Assembly: GCF_030541005.1 (NCBI RefSeq)
Contig: NZ_JASSVM010000001.1
Coordinates: 682,001-746,000, forward strand
Length of the DNA stretch: 64,000 nt
Origin: Marinobacter sp. SS5-14b
GTDB lineage: Bacteria; Pseudomonadota; Gammaproteobacteria; Pseudomonadales; Oleiphilaceae
Direction of reading: 5' to 3'
Part shown: positions 34,718 to 43,004 of the stretch, piece by piece
Numbering within the stretch: position 1 is the stretch's first letter
Layout: every line of letters starts with the position of its first letter
The notes under the pieces: model-generated
Told to the model about the DNA's origin: nothing
What the model saw: the letters and a program-made list of their open reading frames with translations, nothing else
Database searches by the model: none
Made by a program: the position numbers and the translations under genes

Positions 34718-35830
34718 TCAGATATCGTTGCGGCCAGGGAAGGTAGCCTGTTTTCTGGCTTCCGCTTCGCGGGCTCTGGCTTCAAGTTGCCCGGCATCGT
34801 TGACGGGTATTGTCCATCCCTTCAGATTTTCTTCCACCAACTCCACCAATGCGTTTATGTGGCCGGGAGTTGCGTTCAGGCAGGGTATATAGCCGAAGCC
34901 TTCACCGCCGGATTCCAGGAAGTACTCACGATTCTCTTCGTTGATCTCTTCAATGGTTTCCAGGCAATCCGACGAAAAGCCCGGGCAAAACACATCGATG
35001 GATTTTACTCCCACTCCAGGCAGGGACTTGAGGGTTTCGTCAGTGTACGGCTGCAACCACTCTTCGCGCCCGAATCGGGACTGGAAGGTCGTCATGTAGT
35101 CGTCTTTGCCCAAACCAAGCCTTTCTGCCAGCAGGCGTGAGGTCTTGTGGCACTCGCAGTGGTACGGGTCGCCCTTCTGAAGATACTTCAGGGGCACGCC
35201 ATGATAGGAGAGGATCAGCTTTTCCTTGCGCCCGTGCTCTGCCCACCAGGCTTCAATATGCTGCGCCATGGCCTCAATGTAGGCCGGGAAATCGTGGTAG
35301 TGGGAGATAAACCGGAAATCCGGCAGCCAGCGGCGGCGAGTGAAGTCGTGAGCGATCGCGTCGAAGGTTGATGCCGAGGTTGAGGCGGAATACTGGGGGT
35401 AGAGCGGCAGCACCAGAAGCTTCTGCACGCCCTGTTGTTGCATCTCATCCAGCACCCGGGGTATCGATGGGTTGCCGTAGCGCATGGCAAAGCCGACCAC
35501 CACATTGTTGCCGTAACGGGCCTGGAGAGCCTCGCGAACGCCCTCGGCCTGTTTGGCAGTGTGGATCAGAAGAGGCGAGCCTTCCGACTCCCACACACTG
35601 GCATAAGCCTTTGCGCTTCTGCTGGGGCGAATGCGAAGAATGATGCCATGCAGGATCAACCACCAGATCGGACGGGGCACCTCAACCACTCTGGGATCCC
35701 ACAGGAATTCTGCCAGGTACTTGCGCAGCGCGGATGTTGTAGGAGCGTCAGGAGTGCCGAGGTTGGTGATCAGAATGCCGAGGCGTTCGGCCTGGTTGTG
35801 GCTGAAGTTTTCAGTCCCTTTGTATGGCAT
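34718..35830 (-). CDS. hemH: Ferrochelatase
   Basis: Inserts Fe2+ into protoporphyrin IX, last step of heme synthesis. 370 residues. Family blocks: LGILITNLGTPDAPTTSALR, YGNPSIPRVLDEM, LLVLPLYPQYSASTSAS, ILSYHGVPLKYLQKGDPY with the catalytic His, and FCPGFSSDCLETIEEINEEN. No C-terminal chlorophyll-binding extension. A 24-nt gap separates it from the upstream sulfurtransferase-like gene on the same strand; co-transcription is likely. Peripheral association with the inner membrane is the family norm. Confidence 0.96.
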   Translation of the reverse strand: MPYKGTENFSHNQAERLGILITNLGTPDAPTTSALRKYLAEFLWDPRVVEVPRPIWWLILHGIILRIRPSRSAKAYASVWESEGSPLLIHTAKQAEGVREALQARYGNNVVVGFAMRYGNPSIPRVLDEMQQQGVQKLLVLPLYPQYSASTSASTFDAIAHDFTRRRWLPDFRFISHYHDFPAYIEAMAQHIEAWWAEHGRKEKLILSYHGVPLKYLQKGDPYHCECHKTSRLLAERLGLGKDDYMTTFQSRFGREEWLQPYTDETLKSLPGVGVKSIDVFCPGFSSDCLETIEEINEENREYFLESGGEGFGYIPCLNATPGHINALVELVEENLKGWTIPVNDAGQLEARAREAEARKQATFPGRNDI

Positions 35831-35854
35831 TGAACCTTATCCGGTTGTTGGGTT

Positions 35855-36283
35855 TTAACGCTGGCTGTTCTGCTTCAACATGCGTGGGATCAGCCCGGTG
35901 ATGTCGTAGCCGGCCCGGTGAGCTTTGGATAACAACTCCTGGGGCTCGTGGTCGCGGGCGGCGCTGAGCGCCCATAATATGGTACAGCGAGTGCCAGAGC
36001 GACAGAAAGCGAGTACGGGCTTGTCCGCATTACGGATCATCGGGGCAAACTGATCGACGTCGTGATCGGATACGTTGCCGGACTCCACAGGCTGGTAAAC
36101 CCACTTCAGGCCATGTGCGAGGGCTGCCGCTTCGATGTCGGCCATGGCGGGTTGCCCGGGATCTTCCCGATCGGGCCGATTGGCTACCAGTGTTTTGAAG
36201 CCAAGGCGGGCAATTTCGGCCACGTCGTCAAGGGCGATCTGTGGTGCCACTGAGATGTCTTCGTCGATCTTTCTGATATCCAC
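35855..36283 (-). CDS. TIGR01244/DUF442 sulfur transferase-like phosphatase fold protein
   Basis: 142 residues from GTG at 36283, preceded by GGAG at 7-nt spacing; the frame continues upstream to an ATG at 36349 but without a ribosome site. Domain marks: ISVAPQIALDDVAEIARLGF, KTLVANRPDREDPGQP, and the active-site loop LAFCRSGTRCTILWAL (C-x5-R type, as in protein tyrosine phosphatases). In sulfide-oxidising loci this domain occurs alone or fused to persulfide dioxygenase (Blh). Here it lies next to two YeeE/YedE half-transporters, which supports a role in sulfane sulfur handling. Reaction not established. Confidence 0.85.
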   Translation of the reverse strand: MDIRKIDEDISVAPQIALDDVAEIARLGFKTLVANRPDREDPGQPAMADIEAAALAHGLKWVYQPVESGNVSDHDVDQFAPMIRNADKPVLAFCRSGTRCTILWALSAARDHEPQELLSKAHRAGYDITGLIPRMLKQNSQR

Positions 36284-36345
36284 TGAGGTTCTCCGAGATT
36301 CAACAGGCCGGGCCGACAGGCAGCCCGGCACAGCTTCAGGCGATG

Positions 36346-36804
36346 TCACGCTGAGCGAGATTGCGGTCCGGGGCTCTGGGTAGGTGCGGCCCGTTTCCGT
36401 TCGACTATTTCAAACAACATCATACCCGTCACCATGGATGCGACAAAGACCAGGCCCTTGATTTCTCCGGCGCCGAGCGCAACCAGCCCTGGCCCAGGGC
36501 AGAATCCCGCAATCCCCCAGCCGATCCCGAACATCATGCTGCCGATCACCAGCCGCTTCTCAATCCGGTCGTTACGCGGCAGCTTCATGTTGAAGCCGAG
36601 AAACGACAGCGTGCGTTTGCGGGCAACCGTAAAGGCGACCAGGCCAACGATGATGGCTCCGCCCATGACGAACGCGAGGGATGGGTCCCACAACCCTGCG
36701 ATATCCAGAAAGCCAAGGACCTTCTCAGGGTTGGCCATACCGGACACAATCAAGCCCAAACCGAAAACCAGGCCGGCAAAGAGAGAGGCAAAAGAAAATT
36801 TCAT
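36346..36804 (-). CDS. YeeE/YedE half-transporter (DUF6691), second subunit
   Basis: 152-residue membrane protein with four helices, first at FASLFAGLVFGLGLIVSGM. The conserved pore segment GIGWGIAGFCPGPGLVALG carries the single cysteine typical of this half. YeeE/YedE (TsuA-like) proteins move thiosulfate or related sulfur species; in many bacteria the protein is split into two genes as here. Starts 4 nt after the partner's stop. C-terminal tail is basic and probably cytoplasmic. The DUF442 gene follows. Confidence 0.88.
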   Translation of the reverse strand: MKFSFASLFAGLVFGLGLIVSGMANPEKVLGFLDIAGLWDPSLAFVMGGAIIVGLVAFTVARKRTLSFLGFNMKLPRNDRIEKRLVIGSMMFGIGWGIAGFCPGPGLVALGAGEIKGLVFVASMVTGMMLFEIVERKRAAPTQSPGPQSRSA

Positions 36805-36808
36805 GGCA

Positions 36809-37246
36809 TCAGGCTCCGATCAGGTGGCGAATGACGAAAACGCTGATAAAGCCGGTCGCCATAAAACTCAGGGTGGCGACGAGCGAGCGTAATGACAACC
36901 GGAACAAGCCACACACACCATGGCCGCTGGTGCACCCGGACGCGTAGCGAGTGCCAATGCCCACCAGCAAACCGGCAACGATCAGCGCGGGATACCCGGC
37001 GTTGATCTCTATGGGAGGCAATTCCGCGAACAGCAGCCATACGGCAGGCGCACCGATCAGGCCAACGAGAAACGCTATACGCCACAGTATGTCGGTACGC
37101 ACCGGAGTGAGCAGCCCACCCAGAATGCCGCTGATACCTGCTATACGGCCGTTGAGCAGAAGGAAGCTGGCCGCCGCAAGGCCGATCAGAATTCCGCCCG
37201 TGAGGGCAGCGCCAGGTGTGAACTGGCTCCAGGCAATATCAATCAT
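36809..37246 (-). CDS. YeeE/YedE half-transporter, first subunit
   Basis: 145-residue membrane protein with [20 protein letters not shown] and GISGILGGL at the N-terminal half and the cysteine-containing pore motif [18 protein letters not shown] near 103-120. The two cysteines match those that carry substrate in thiosulfate transporters. ATG at 37246 has GGAG at 7-nt spacing. A strong intrinsic terminator lies 62 nt before the start codon, so the operon is either attenuated or has its promoter in that short gap. Confidence 0.9.
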   Translation of the reverse strand: MIDIAWSQFTPGAALTGGILIGLAAASFLLLNGRIAGISGILGGLLTPVRTDILWRIAFLVGLIGAPAVWLLFAELPPIEINAGYPALIVAGLLVGIGTRYASGCTSGHGVCGLFRLSLRSLVATLSFMATGFISVFVIRHLIGA

Positions 37247-37307
37247 CTACAGGCTCCAATGGAGTGGTTGCTTTTGGAATAAGGATATAATGGGGCGTGA
37301 TAATAAC

Positions 37308-37336
37308 AAAAAAAAGCCCGGCAAGGGATGCCGGGC
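37308..37336 (-). terminator. Intrinsic terminator upstream of the YeeE operon
   Basis: Read on the minus strand, GCCCGGC-7nt-GCCGGGC is followed by eight T. It lies 62 nt upstream of the YeeE start and at least 140 nt downstream of any visible start signal on that strand. It must end a short upstream transcript (small RNA or regulated leader), since no gene precedes it on this strand for about 700 bp. Confidence 0.8.
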
Positions 37337-37600
37337 AGAGGCGTGCGAGTAGTATCCATGAAAGACTTCCAGACAAACCGGCATCAACGGGGACACCGGT
37401 ATCGAGAAGTATTGACCATATTTTGAGTAGTTCAAGCGAGCGTCCCAATTGTTTGAAAACATTTTTTCATATACCACCTCTTTTTATACTGCGGCCTTTC
37501 GCGGCGTGGGTTTCGGCGATGCAATCTTAGGCACTGAAATCGCGGAATGGCTGTAATACAATAGACTCTGAACCCCAACGAGCGCTCCCGAGAGGTATGC
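37337..37600 (-). other. Non-coding region with possible leader RNA or sRNA on the minus strand
   Basis: This stretch between the phasin start and the terminator holds no good gene. On the minus strand it contains a second stem (ACCGG-14nt-CCGGT near 37377-37400) and a small frame beginning MKKCFQTIGTLA at about 37465. Together with the terminator it looks like a structured transcript of 130-200 nt. Confidence 0.45.
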
Positions 37601-38023
37601 ATGTCTGATCACGACGATCAAAATCCAGAGAATGATCCGCAACTGCCCGCAAAAATCAAGGATTCTGCTCGTCAGATCTGGTTGGCCGGGCTTGGCGCCT
37701 ATACCAAGGCTGAAGAAGACGCCGGAAAGTTCTTTGATCGCCTGGTTCAGGAAGGTGAGCAGCTGGAATCCAAAACCCGGGGCGTTGTCGAAAAGCAGAT
37801 CCGTACCGTAGAAGATCGAGTTGGTGAAGTGCGCGAGCGGGCGACGGGTACCTGGGATAAACTGGAGCATATGTTTGATCAACGTGTTTCCGGTGCGCTC
37901 CGGCGTCTGGGCATTTACCGAAACGAAGACATTGAAGCGTTGGAACGCCGTATTGAATCGTTGGAAAGTGAATTGACCCGGTTGCGGGGTGGCCGGTCTG
38001 CAGCGGGTGATGACGAGGAGTAG
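37601..38023 (+). CDS. Phasin (PhaI/PhaF-type PHA granule protein)
   Basis: 140-residue granule-associated protein. The phasin core is ARQIWLAGLGAYTKAEEDAG followed by KFFDRLVQEGEQLE, then an amphipathic helix and a C-terminal leucine zipper-like coiled coil (EALERRIESLESELTRLRG). It coats polyhydroxyalkanoate granules. ATG has GAGAGG 7 nt upstream. It lacks the Lys/Ala-rich histone-like tail of PhaF, so it is closer to PhaI. The convergent TetR gene resembles PhaD. PHA synthase genes are not in the window. Confidence 0.92.
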   Translation: MSDHDDQNPENDPQLPAKIKDSARQIWLAGLGAYTKAEEDAGKFFDRLVQEGEQLESKTRGVVEKQIRTVEDRVGEVRERATGTWDKLEHMFDQRVSGALRRLGIYRNEDIEALERRIESLESELTRLRGGRSAAGDDEE

Positions 38024-38039
38024 AGTCCGAAGCTCGCCC

Positions 38040-38669
38040 TCAGAGATAGGTTTCGCTGGTTAGGCGGACCTGCTCCTGCTCTTCTTCTGCCAGGTAGGGG
38101 AGTATCAGATGCAACATCTGGTGCACTCCTTTACCCGGGTCTACCGATTCCCGGTCGTCCAGGTGGGATAAGGTGTCGAAGCTGCTCCAGTAGCAGACTG
38201 TCAGTGTGAGCTGCTGACACAATGACTCGAGCTCAATCTTGCCCAGTTGCATTATTCCCTGTCGCCGGAAACTCTCACACAGCGAGTGAAAGGCCTGGTT
38301 CTTTTTCTTGAGCACGCGCCGAAAACGCACTTGAAGCTGGCTATAACGCGACAGCACGTTGACCAGATCCTGATACAGAAAGCGGTAACGTGCGACTGCC
38401 TCAAACAACAGGTGCAGGAAAAAGCTGAACTGATCCAGCGGAATTGCTGCGTCTTCGGGGACGGCCAGTAAATCCAACATCTCAGCTTCGAAACTGTCAA
38501 ACAGTTCCTCGACAATGTCTCCCTTGCTCTTGAAGTGGTAGTAGAGGTTTCCGGGGCTGATATCCAGCTCATCTGAAATAAGCAGTGTGGTGACGTTGGG
38601 CTCGCCAACACAGTTAAACAGCTGAAGGCTGGTGCCGAGAATCCGATCCCTGGTTTTTATTTTCTTCAT
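38040..38669 (-). CDS. TetR-family regulator, PhaD-like
   Basis: 209 residues. N-terminal HTH: TRDRILGTSLQLFNCVGEPN and ISDELDISPGNLYYHFKSKG, the latter very close to PhaD regulators of PHA genes. The C-terminal ligand domain is all-helical with LYQDLVNVLSRYSQLQVRF. Located convergent to the phasin gene with 16 bp between stops, which supports a link to PHA metabolism, though PhaD usually sits in the pha operon. Could equally regulate other lipid genes. Starts 18 nt after the end of the xthA gene. Confidence 0.85.
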   Translation of the reverse strand: MKKIKTRDRILGTSLQLFNCVGEPNVTTLLISDELDISPGNLYYHFKSKGDIVEELFDSFEAEMLDLLAVPEDAAIPLDQFSFFLHLLFEAVARYRFLYQDLVNVLSRYSQLQVRFRRVLKKKNQAFHSLCESFRRQGIMQLGKIELESLCQQLTLTVCYWSSFDTLSHLDDRESVDPGKGVHQMLHLILPYLAEEEQEQVRLTSETYL

Positions 38670-38687
38670 AGGCGCTCTATCAGTCCG

Positions 38688-39500
38688 TCACAGTTCAAAA
38701 CTTGCCCATACCGGACAGTGATCCGAGGGGCGTTCCATGGCACGAACCGCGTAGGAGATACCGGCTTCTCTGGCCTTACCCAGCAGGCTGTCACTCGCCA
38801 TGATCAGGTCGATACGCAGACCCCGTTTTGGCTCCCGCTCGAAGCCTTTGCTGCGGTAATCAAACCAGCTGAATGTGTCGGCGTCATCTGGGTGTAGATA
38901 GCGATAGACATCGGTAAAGCCACGGCCTTCAATCTGGCTCAGCCAATCGCGCTCTTCTGGCAGGAAGCTGCACTTGCCAGAACGTAGCCATCGCTTCGCA
39001 TTGTCCGGGCCGATACCGATGTCCTTGTCGGTCGGTGAAATGTTCATGTCACCCATAACCACAATATGCCCAGGTTTGCTGGCCAGTTCATCGAGGTAGG
39101 TCATCAGGTCCGCGTAAAACTTCTGCTTGGCCGGGAATTTCACGGGATGGTCGCGGCTTTCACCCTGGGGGAAGTAGCCGTTGATGACGGTGAGAGGCTC
39201 GCCGTTGATGTCAAAGCGGCCGGTAATCAGCCGCTTTTGGGAATCTTCGCCGTCAGACGGATAGCCCTTGATCACGTAATCCGGTGCCTGCTTTGAGAGC
39301 AGGGCGACGCCGTAATGGGTCTTTTGGCCGTGAAAATGCACGTGGTAGTCAAGCTTCCGGATGGCTTCCTCCGGAAATTCCTCATCCCGAACCTTGGTTT
39401 CCTGAAGGCCGATAAAGTCTGGGTTGAGCTCTTCAATAACGGCTTCAAGCTGGTGCAGGCGGGTGCGGATACTGTTGACGTTAAACGACACGAACATCAT
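38688..39500 (-). CDS. xthA: Exodeoxyribonuclease III
   Basis: AP endonuclease and 3'-5' exonuclease of base excision repair. Metal and catalytic motifs are complete: FVSFNVNSIRTRLHQL, the Glu of GLQETKVRDEEFP, the catalytic MGDMNISPTDKDIG, LRIDLIMASDSLL and the terminal RPSDHCPVWASFEL with the His-Asp pair. 270 residues from ATG at 39500; an immediately following ATG (39497) is an equal alternative, and the open frame upstream to 39542 is not conserved-looking. Followed by the TetR gene on the same strand. Confidence 0.94.
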   Translation of the reverse strand: MMFVSFNVNSIRTRLHQLEAVIEELNPDFIGLQETKVRDEEFPEEAIRKLDYHVHFHGQKTHYGVALLSKQAPDYVIKGYPSDGEDSQKRLITGRFDINGEPLTVINGYFPQGESRDHPVKFPAKQKFYADLMTYLDELASKPGHIVVMGDMNISPTDKDIGIGPDNAKRWLRSGKCSFLPEERDWLSQIEGRGFTDVYRYLHPDDADTFSWFDYRSKGFEREPKRGLRIDLIMASDSLLGKAREAGISYAVRAMERPSDHCPVWASFEL

Positions 39501-39579
39501 GGCTGCGGAGTCTCCGAATCTGTTTGACGCGGAGTTTACCACACAGTCGCAGTGATACTGTGTGGCCGCAGCCTCACCT

Positions 39580-40323
39580 TCAGGATGTCAGGTCACACGC
39601 CGGATAACGAGTGACTTCATAGCGGATGTGGGCACTGAAATTTGTTTCTGAGTCGGCTCGAATGTTGGTCAGGCCCTTGTAGTGGGTCAGTGCGCCATTC
39701 TGGTTGTAGCCCAGTATGATTGGGTCCACCAAAAAGCGCAGAACCAGACTGGTCGGTCGAATCTGAACGACAATGTCGGCATTAAGCTTAGACTTGGGGG
39801 CCGGTTCAAGCACAAATCCATAGTGATCCCCGCGGGTTGGCGCCAGGAACCGGAACTCCACCGATTCGCCTGCAGTAACGGCCTGCCAGTGAGTTCTGAC
39901 GAAATGGTCAAAGCCTGCGTCAACGACCAGGCCCTCGTCGAAACTCACGGTAAATACCTTCCGTTTGTCTTCGGGCGGTTGCCAGAGAATTTCAAGGCTC
40001 GTCGGTTCTGGGTAGGTAATCTGTAGTTGCTCATTAAAATCCGGCTGCTGAAAGTCGAGGCTGGGCCTGATTGGTGAGCCTTCATAGTTGAGCGTCTTGT
40101 TGGCAAAGCTGTTTGAATTCGACTCATTCTGGTACTCAACGTCATGCGCCAGGGGGCGGAAGCTGCCTTCTGTACAGATTCCGCTTACCCGGTGCATCTC
40201 TTGATACAGAACGGTATCGCCGTCGAGGTCTCTGGCGATCCCCTGGAATTCGAAGCGGTCAGCCGCATAGGTTGGGGCGGTGGCGCATAGCAAAAGTGTC
40301 AGTCGATACAGGTTGCGAATCAT
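39580..40323 (-). CDS. Secreted hypothetical protein, last gene of lipid operon
   Basis: 247 residues with a signal peptide (MIRNLYRLTLLLCATAPTYA) and a beta-rich mature part (DRFEFQGIARDLDGDTVLYQ). The start at 40323 overlaps the DUF2878 stop by 4 bp (ATGA), so it belongs to the operon; a much longer open frame upstream is only an accidental reading through DUF2878. I do not recognise a named domain. Lipid operons of this type often end in a periplasmic lipocalin- or DUF3833-like protein; this one has neither signature for certain. Confidence 0.82.
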   Translation of the reverse strand: MIRNLYRLTLLLCATAPTYAADRFEFQGIARDLDGDTVLYQEMHRVSGICTEGSFRPLAHDVEYQNESNSNSFANKTLNYEGSPIRPSLDFQQPDFNEQLQITYPEPTSLEILWQPPEDKRKVFTVSFDEGLVVDAGFDHFVRTHWQAVTAGESVEFRFLAPTRGDHYGFVLEPAPKSKLNADIVVQIRPTSLVLRFLVDPIILGYNQNGALTHYKGLTNIRADSETNFSAHIRYEVTRYPACDLTS

Positions 40324-40844
40324 GAGGCCAACTCCGTGTACACGTGCTTTCGGATAAACAGAAGCAACGGGAACAGAACGAGCCAGCCGAGTGCTATGGC
40401 GGCCAATGAAAAAGTGAGGTCCGGGAGTGTAACGACGCCCAGTTTGCTGGCGGACCAGTAGGCCAGTGAGCCCGCAAAAGGGGCCAGTACAAATGGCAGC
40501 CATGGCCGTTGGGCCACCCAACTGAGGGAGTGGCAAAGGGTGGTCATAAAGATGGCCCAAATGGCGATAAGCCAGAGTGGCGCAGCCAGCACACTCTCTG
40601 TGCCGGCGAGCCCAAGTACGCCCGCCCGGAACCACAGTGTGTCGAGCAGGCCGCCAAGAACCACGCCCACCCCGATAAACTGCAATTCCGCAAACCGGGC
40701 CTGGCTGACCAGTAGCAGGTGTATCAACAGAAACAGGCCTGCCAGCGCAACAGCTGGCAGGCCCGGGAACAGTACGCACACGAACCAGCCAACCTGAAAC
40801 AACAGGAAGTTGAGCAGGTTGCGGCCACCTTCTGAGGCGATCAT
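40320..40844 (-). CDS. DUF2878 membrane protein
   Basis: 174 residues with five or six hydrophobic segments (LLNFLLFQVGWFVCVLF, VALAGLFLLIHLLLVSQ, FIGVGVVLGGLLDTLWF). DUF2878 proteins are found almost only next to cyclopropane synthase-like genes and DUF1365, as here. Biochemical role unknown; a membrane partner of the lipid methyltransferase is inferred. Start overlaps the upstream gene by 4 bp and stop overlaps the downstream gene by 4 bp. Confidence 0.87.
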   Translation of the reverse strand: MIASEGGRNLLNFLLFQVGWFVCVLFPGLPAVALAGLFLLIHLLLVSQARFAELQFIGVGVVLGGLLDTLWFRAGVLGLAGTESVLAAPLWLIAIWAIFMTTLCHSLSWVAQRPWLPFVLAPFAGSLAYWSASKLGVVTLPDLTFSLAAIALGWLVLFPLLLFIRKHVYTELAS

Positions 40845-42115
40845 AGGCTGATTATGTTGGTGCGTTTGTTGGCCGGCTTCGCCATCAGCAAGTGGGACAC
40901 GCCAATGGCGCGTTCGCTGAAGCCAGCTTCACAGTAGGCAAAATAGAAGTGCCACAGGCGTTGAAAAGCCGTGTCGTAGCCTTGCTCGTCCAGAGCACCA
41001 CGATTGGCCATGAAGCGCTCGGACCAATCGTGCAGGGTGCGAGCGTAGTGGAAGCCGAAGTCCTCTGCCTGCGCGAGCACCAGATCAGACCCGCGGCGCA
41101 TGGAAGCCAAAATGGTGCCAAAAGACGGGATAAAACTTCCGGGAAAGATATAGCGCTGGATGAAATCGACGTTCTTCAACGCCCGCTCATAACGTTGCTC
41201 TGGCATCGTGATGGCCTGCACCAGCGCCAGCCCGTCGGGCTTCAGCAACTGGCTGATCTGGGACAGGTAACTGTCCAGAAATTGCGGGCCAACGGCCTCG
41301 ATCATTTCAATGGATACCAGTTTGTCGAACTGGCCACTGAGATCCCGGTAATCGTCAAACAGCAGGGTGATACGGTCCTCGAGGCCCTCGGCCTGCACCC
41401 GTGCCCTGGCCAGTTCCAGCTGCTCTTTGGAGATCGTGGTGGTGGTGACATGGCAGCCGAAGTGTTTGGCGGCGTGGATGGCAAATCCGCCCCAGCCGGT
41501 ACCGATCTCAACCACCTTGTCGCCGGGCTGCAAATCCAGCTTGCGGCAGATGACATCCAGCTTATGCACCGCGGCTTCTTCCAGCGTGGAATTTTCGCGT
41601 GGATAGATGGCTGAGGAATACATCATGGTGGGATCCAGGAACAGGCTGAACAGATCATTGCCCAGATCGTAGTGGGCGCTGATGTTCTTGCGCGAACCCT
41701 CCGGGGTATTGCGATTAAGCCAGTGTAAGGCCTTGAGGGTGGGTTTGCTGATCCAGCTGAACTTGTCCTCGAAGGCGTTCATGGTGTCCAGGTTGCGGGT
41801 AAAGAAGCGCAGCAGCGCCACCAGATCCGGGGAGCTCCAGTCGCCGGCCACATAGGATTCGGCAGCGCCCACGCTGCCGCCGGTCACCAGATCTCGCCAG
41901 GTACTGTGGTTATGAATGACCAGCTCTGCCGTCGGATAGCGTTCATCTGCTTTTCCGAATACCCGATCTTCAAAACCGGCCTCCCGAACCACCAGCTTGC
42001 CGTGACCGAGCTGGCCCAGTTGCTGGCACACCAGCTGCCGCGCCATGCGGCTTATCACAGGCAGGCGCTCCGCGGCGGTGCCTTGAGTTTCAGTGGCGGT
42101 GTTCAGGTTCTCCAT
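40841..42115 (-). CDS. Cyclopropane-fatty-acyl-phospholipid synthase family methyltransferase
   Basis: 424 residues. Uses AdoMet to methylate or cyclopropanate unsaturated acyl chains of membrane phospholipids. Motifs: NISAHYDLGNDLFSLFLDP with substrate-site residues, VVEIGTGWGGFAIHAAKHFG for AdoMet, SIEMIEAVGPQFLDSYLSQI with the bicarbonate-binding Glu, and FIQRYIFPGSFIPSFGTIL. The context (FAD oxidoreductase, DUF1365, DUF2878) is that of the stress-linked type rather than the housekeeping Cfa, and may act with a desaturase to make methylated or furan fatty acids. Starts 13 bp inside the end of DUF1365. Confidence 0.92.
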   Translation of the reverse strand: MENLNTATETQGTAAERLPVISRMARQLVCQQLGQLGHGKLVVREAGFEDRVFGKADERYPTAELVIHNHSTWRDLVTGGSVGAAESYVAGDWSSPDLVALLRFFTRNLDTMNAFEDKFSWISKPTLKALHWLNRNTPEGSRKNISAHYDLGNDLFSLFLDPTMMYSSAIYPRENSTLEEAAVHKLDVICRKLDLQPGDKVVEIGTGWGGFAIHAAKHFGCHVTTTTISKEQLELARARVQAEGLEDRITLLFDDYRDLSGQFDKLVSIEMIEAVGPQFLDSYLSQISQLLKPDGLALVQAITMPEQRYERALKNVDFIQRYIFPGSFIPSFGTILASMRRGSDLVLAQAEDFGFHYARTLHDWSERFMANRGALDEQGYDTAFQRLWHFYFAYCEAGFSERAIGVSHLLMAKPANKRTNIISL

Positions 42116-43002
42116 GAGCTTACCCTTCCTGCAAGTTCGTTATTGGGTGATGTGGTTGCCGTCTGTTCGCTGATGTCCAGGCCCTGATCTTCCAGTCCCC
42201 GCCGATACGCAGCATCCTGCGTGTCGAGCTTGTCCGGGTGTGTGTGGAAGTGGGCACCTTTGAACTTCAGCTTCAGAGCATTCCAGTAAATGCCGGCAAC
42301 GCCTTTGAGGGTTTCCAGTGGAAACCGCCGCAGGCTTCTATGCAGGGTTTTACGATCAAGTGCTGTGCGTTGGACTACCAGGGTGGCATCAAAATGTTTG
42401 TGGCTATCTTCTTCCACATTCATGTGAATGCGAAGTTCTGGCCCCCGGAAGCTGAACAACCACTGGTAGTGCTGGTTCATGCCGTTGAACGGTGACACAT
42501 GAAAGCGTTTGCTGAAGGCGAAACGTTCGGTGTGCCAGTGTTCCCTGTCGCCGGGCCCGGGTTGCACGCACTCCAGACAGTACACATGGCGCTGCTTCCA
42601 GGGAGTGTTGGTGATTTGCGCCAGAATAACCCGGGGAACGTCGCCTTTATCAGGTGTTTGGCCCAGGGCATAACAGAGGTAGAAACTGACCGGGTTGAAC
42701 ACGTATCCCAGATAACGCGGGTGGGTGATCAGCTGGATCGGGCCGTCCGGTGTCCAGCCGGTAGCGGTCGCCACCCGTTTGATCACGGCCAGTCGCAGGT
42801 CCGGTTCCTGTGGGTCCAGGTAGTCCTTTCGGCTCAGCCCGAGCCAGTTGAATCGTTCAAGGGAAAAGAAAGGACTGATGCCGGTCACGCCGTGCCAGTC
42901 TTCCAGTTCCAGAGCCAACATTCCTATGTTGTACTGAAATTCGTGCTTAACCGGTAACTTACGGCGATGTCTTATGGTTCCTTCGAGCCAGTCACTGGCC
43001 AT
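42103..43002 (-). CDS. DUF1365 protein
   Basis: 299 residues. Conserved blocks: GTIRHRRKLPVKHEFQYNIG, LITHPRYLGYVFNPVSFYLC (family hallmark) and VSPFNGMNQHYQWLFSF. DUF1365 always travels with the FAD oxidoreductase and the cyclopropane synthase-like enzyme. Function is not established; no catalytic motif can be named. Starts 2 nt after the oxidoreductase stop and overlaps the methyltransferase by 13 bp. Confidence 0.92.
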   Translation of the reverse strand: MASDWLEGTIRHRRKLPVKHEFQYNIGMLALELEDWHGVTGISPFFSLERFNWLGLSRKDYLDPQEPDLRLAVIKRVATATGWTPDGPIQLITHPRYLGYVFNPVSFYLCYALGQTPDKGDVPRVILAQITNTPWKQRHVYCLECVQPGPGDREHWHTERFAFSKRFHVSPFNGMNQHYQWLFSFRGPELRIHMNVEEDSHKHFDATLVVQRTALDRKTLHRSLRRFPLETLKGVAGIYWNALKLKFKGAHFHTHPDKLDTQDAAYRRGLEDQGLDISEQTATTSPNNELAGRVSSWRT

Positions 43003-43004
43003 GC

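Noticed and set aside
37247..37477. 76-codon open frame ending at the YeeE start
   Set aside because: It reads through the terminator hairpin, has no protein-like composition and no ribosome site.
40324..40779. Long N-terminal extension of the secreted protein at 39580
   Set aside because: It overlaps DUF2878 in another frame and is Gly/Arg/Pro-rich; the signal peptide start at 40323 with ATGA overlap is clearly better.
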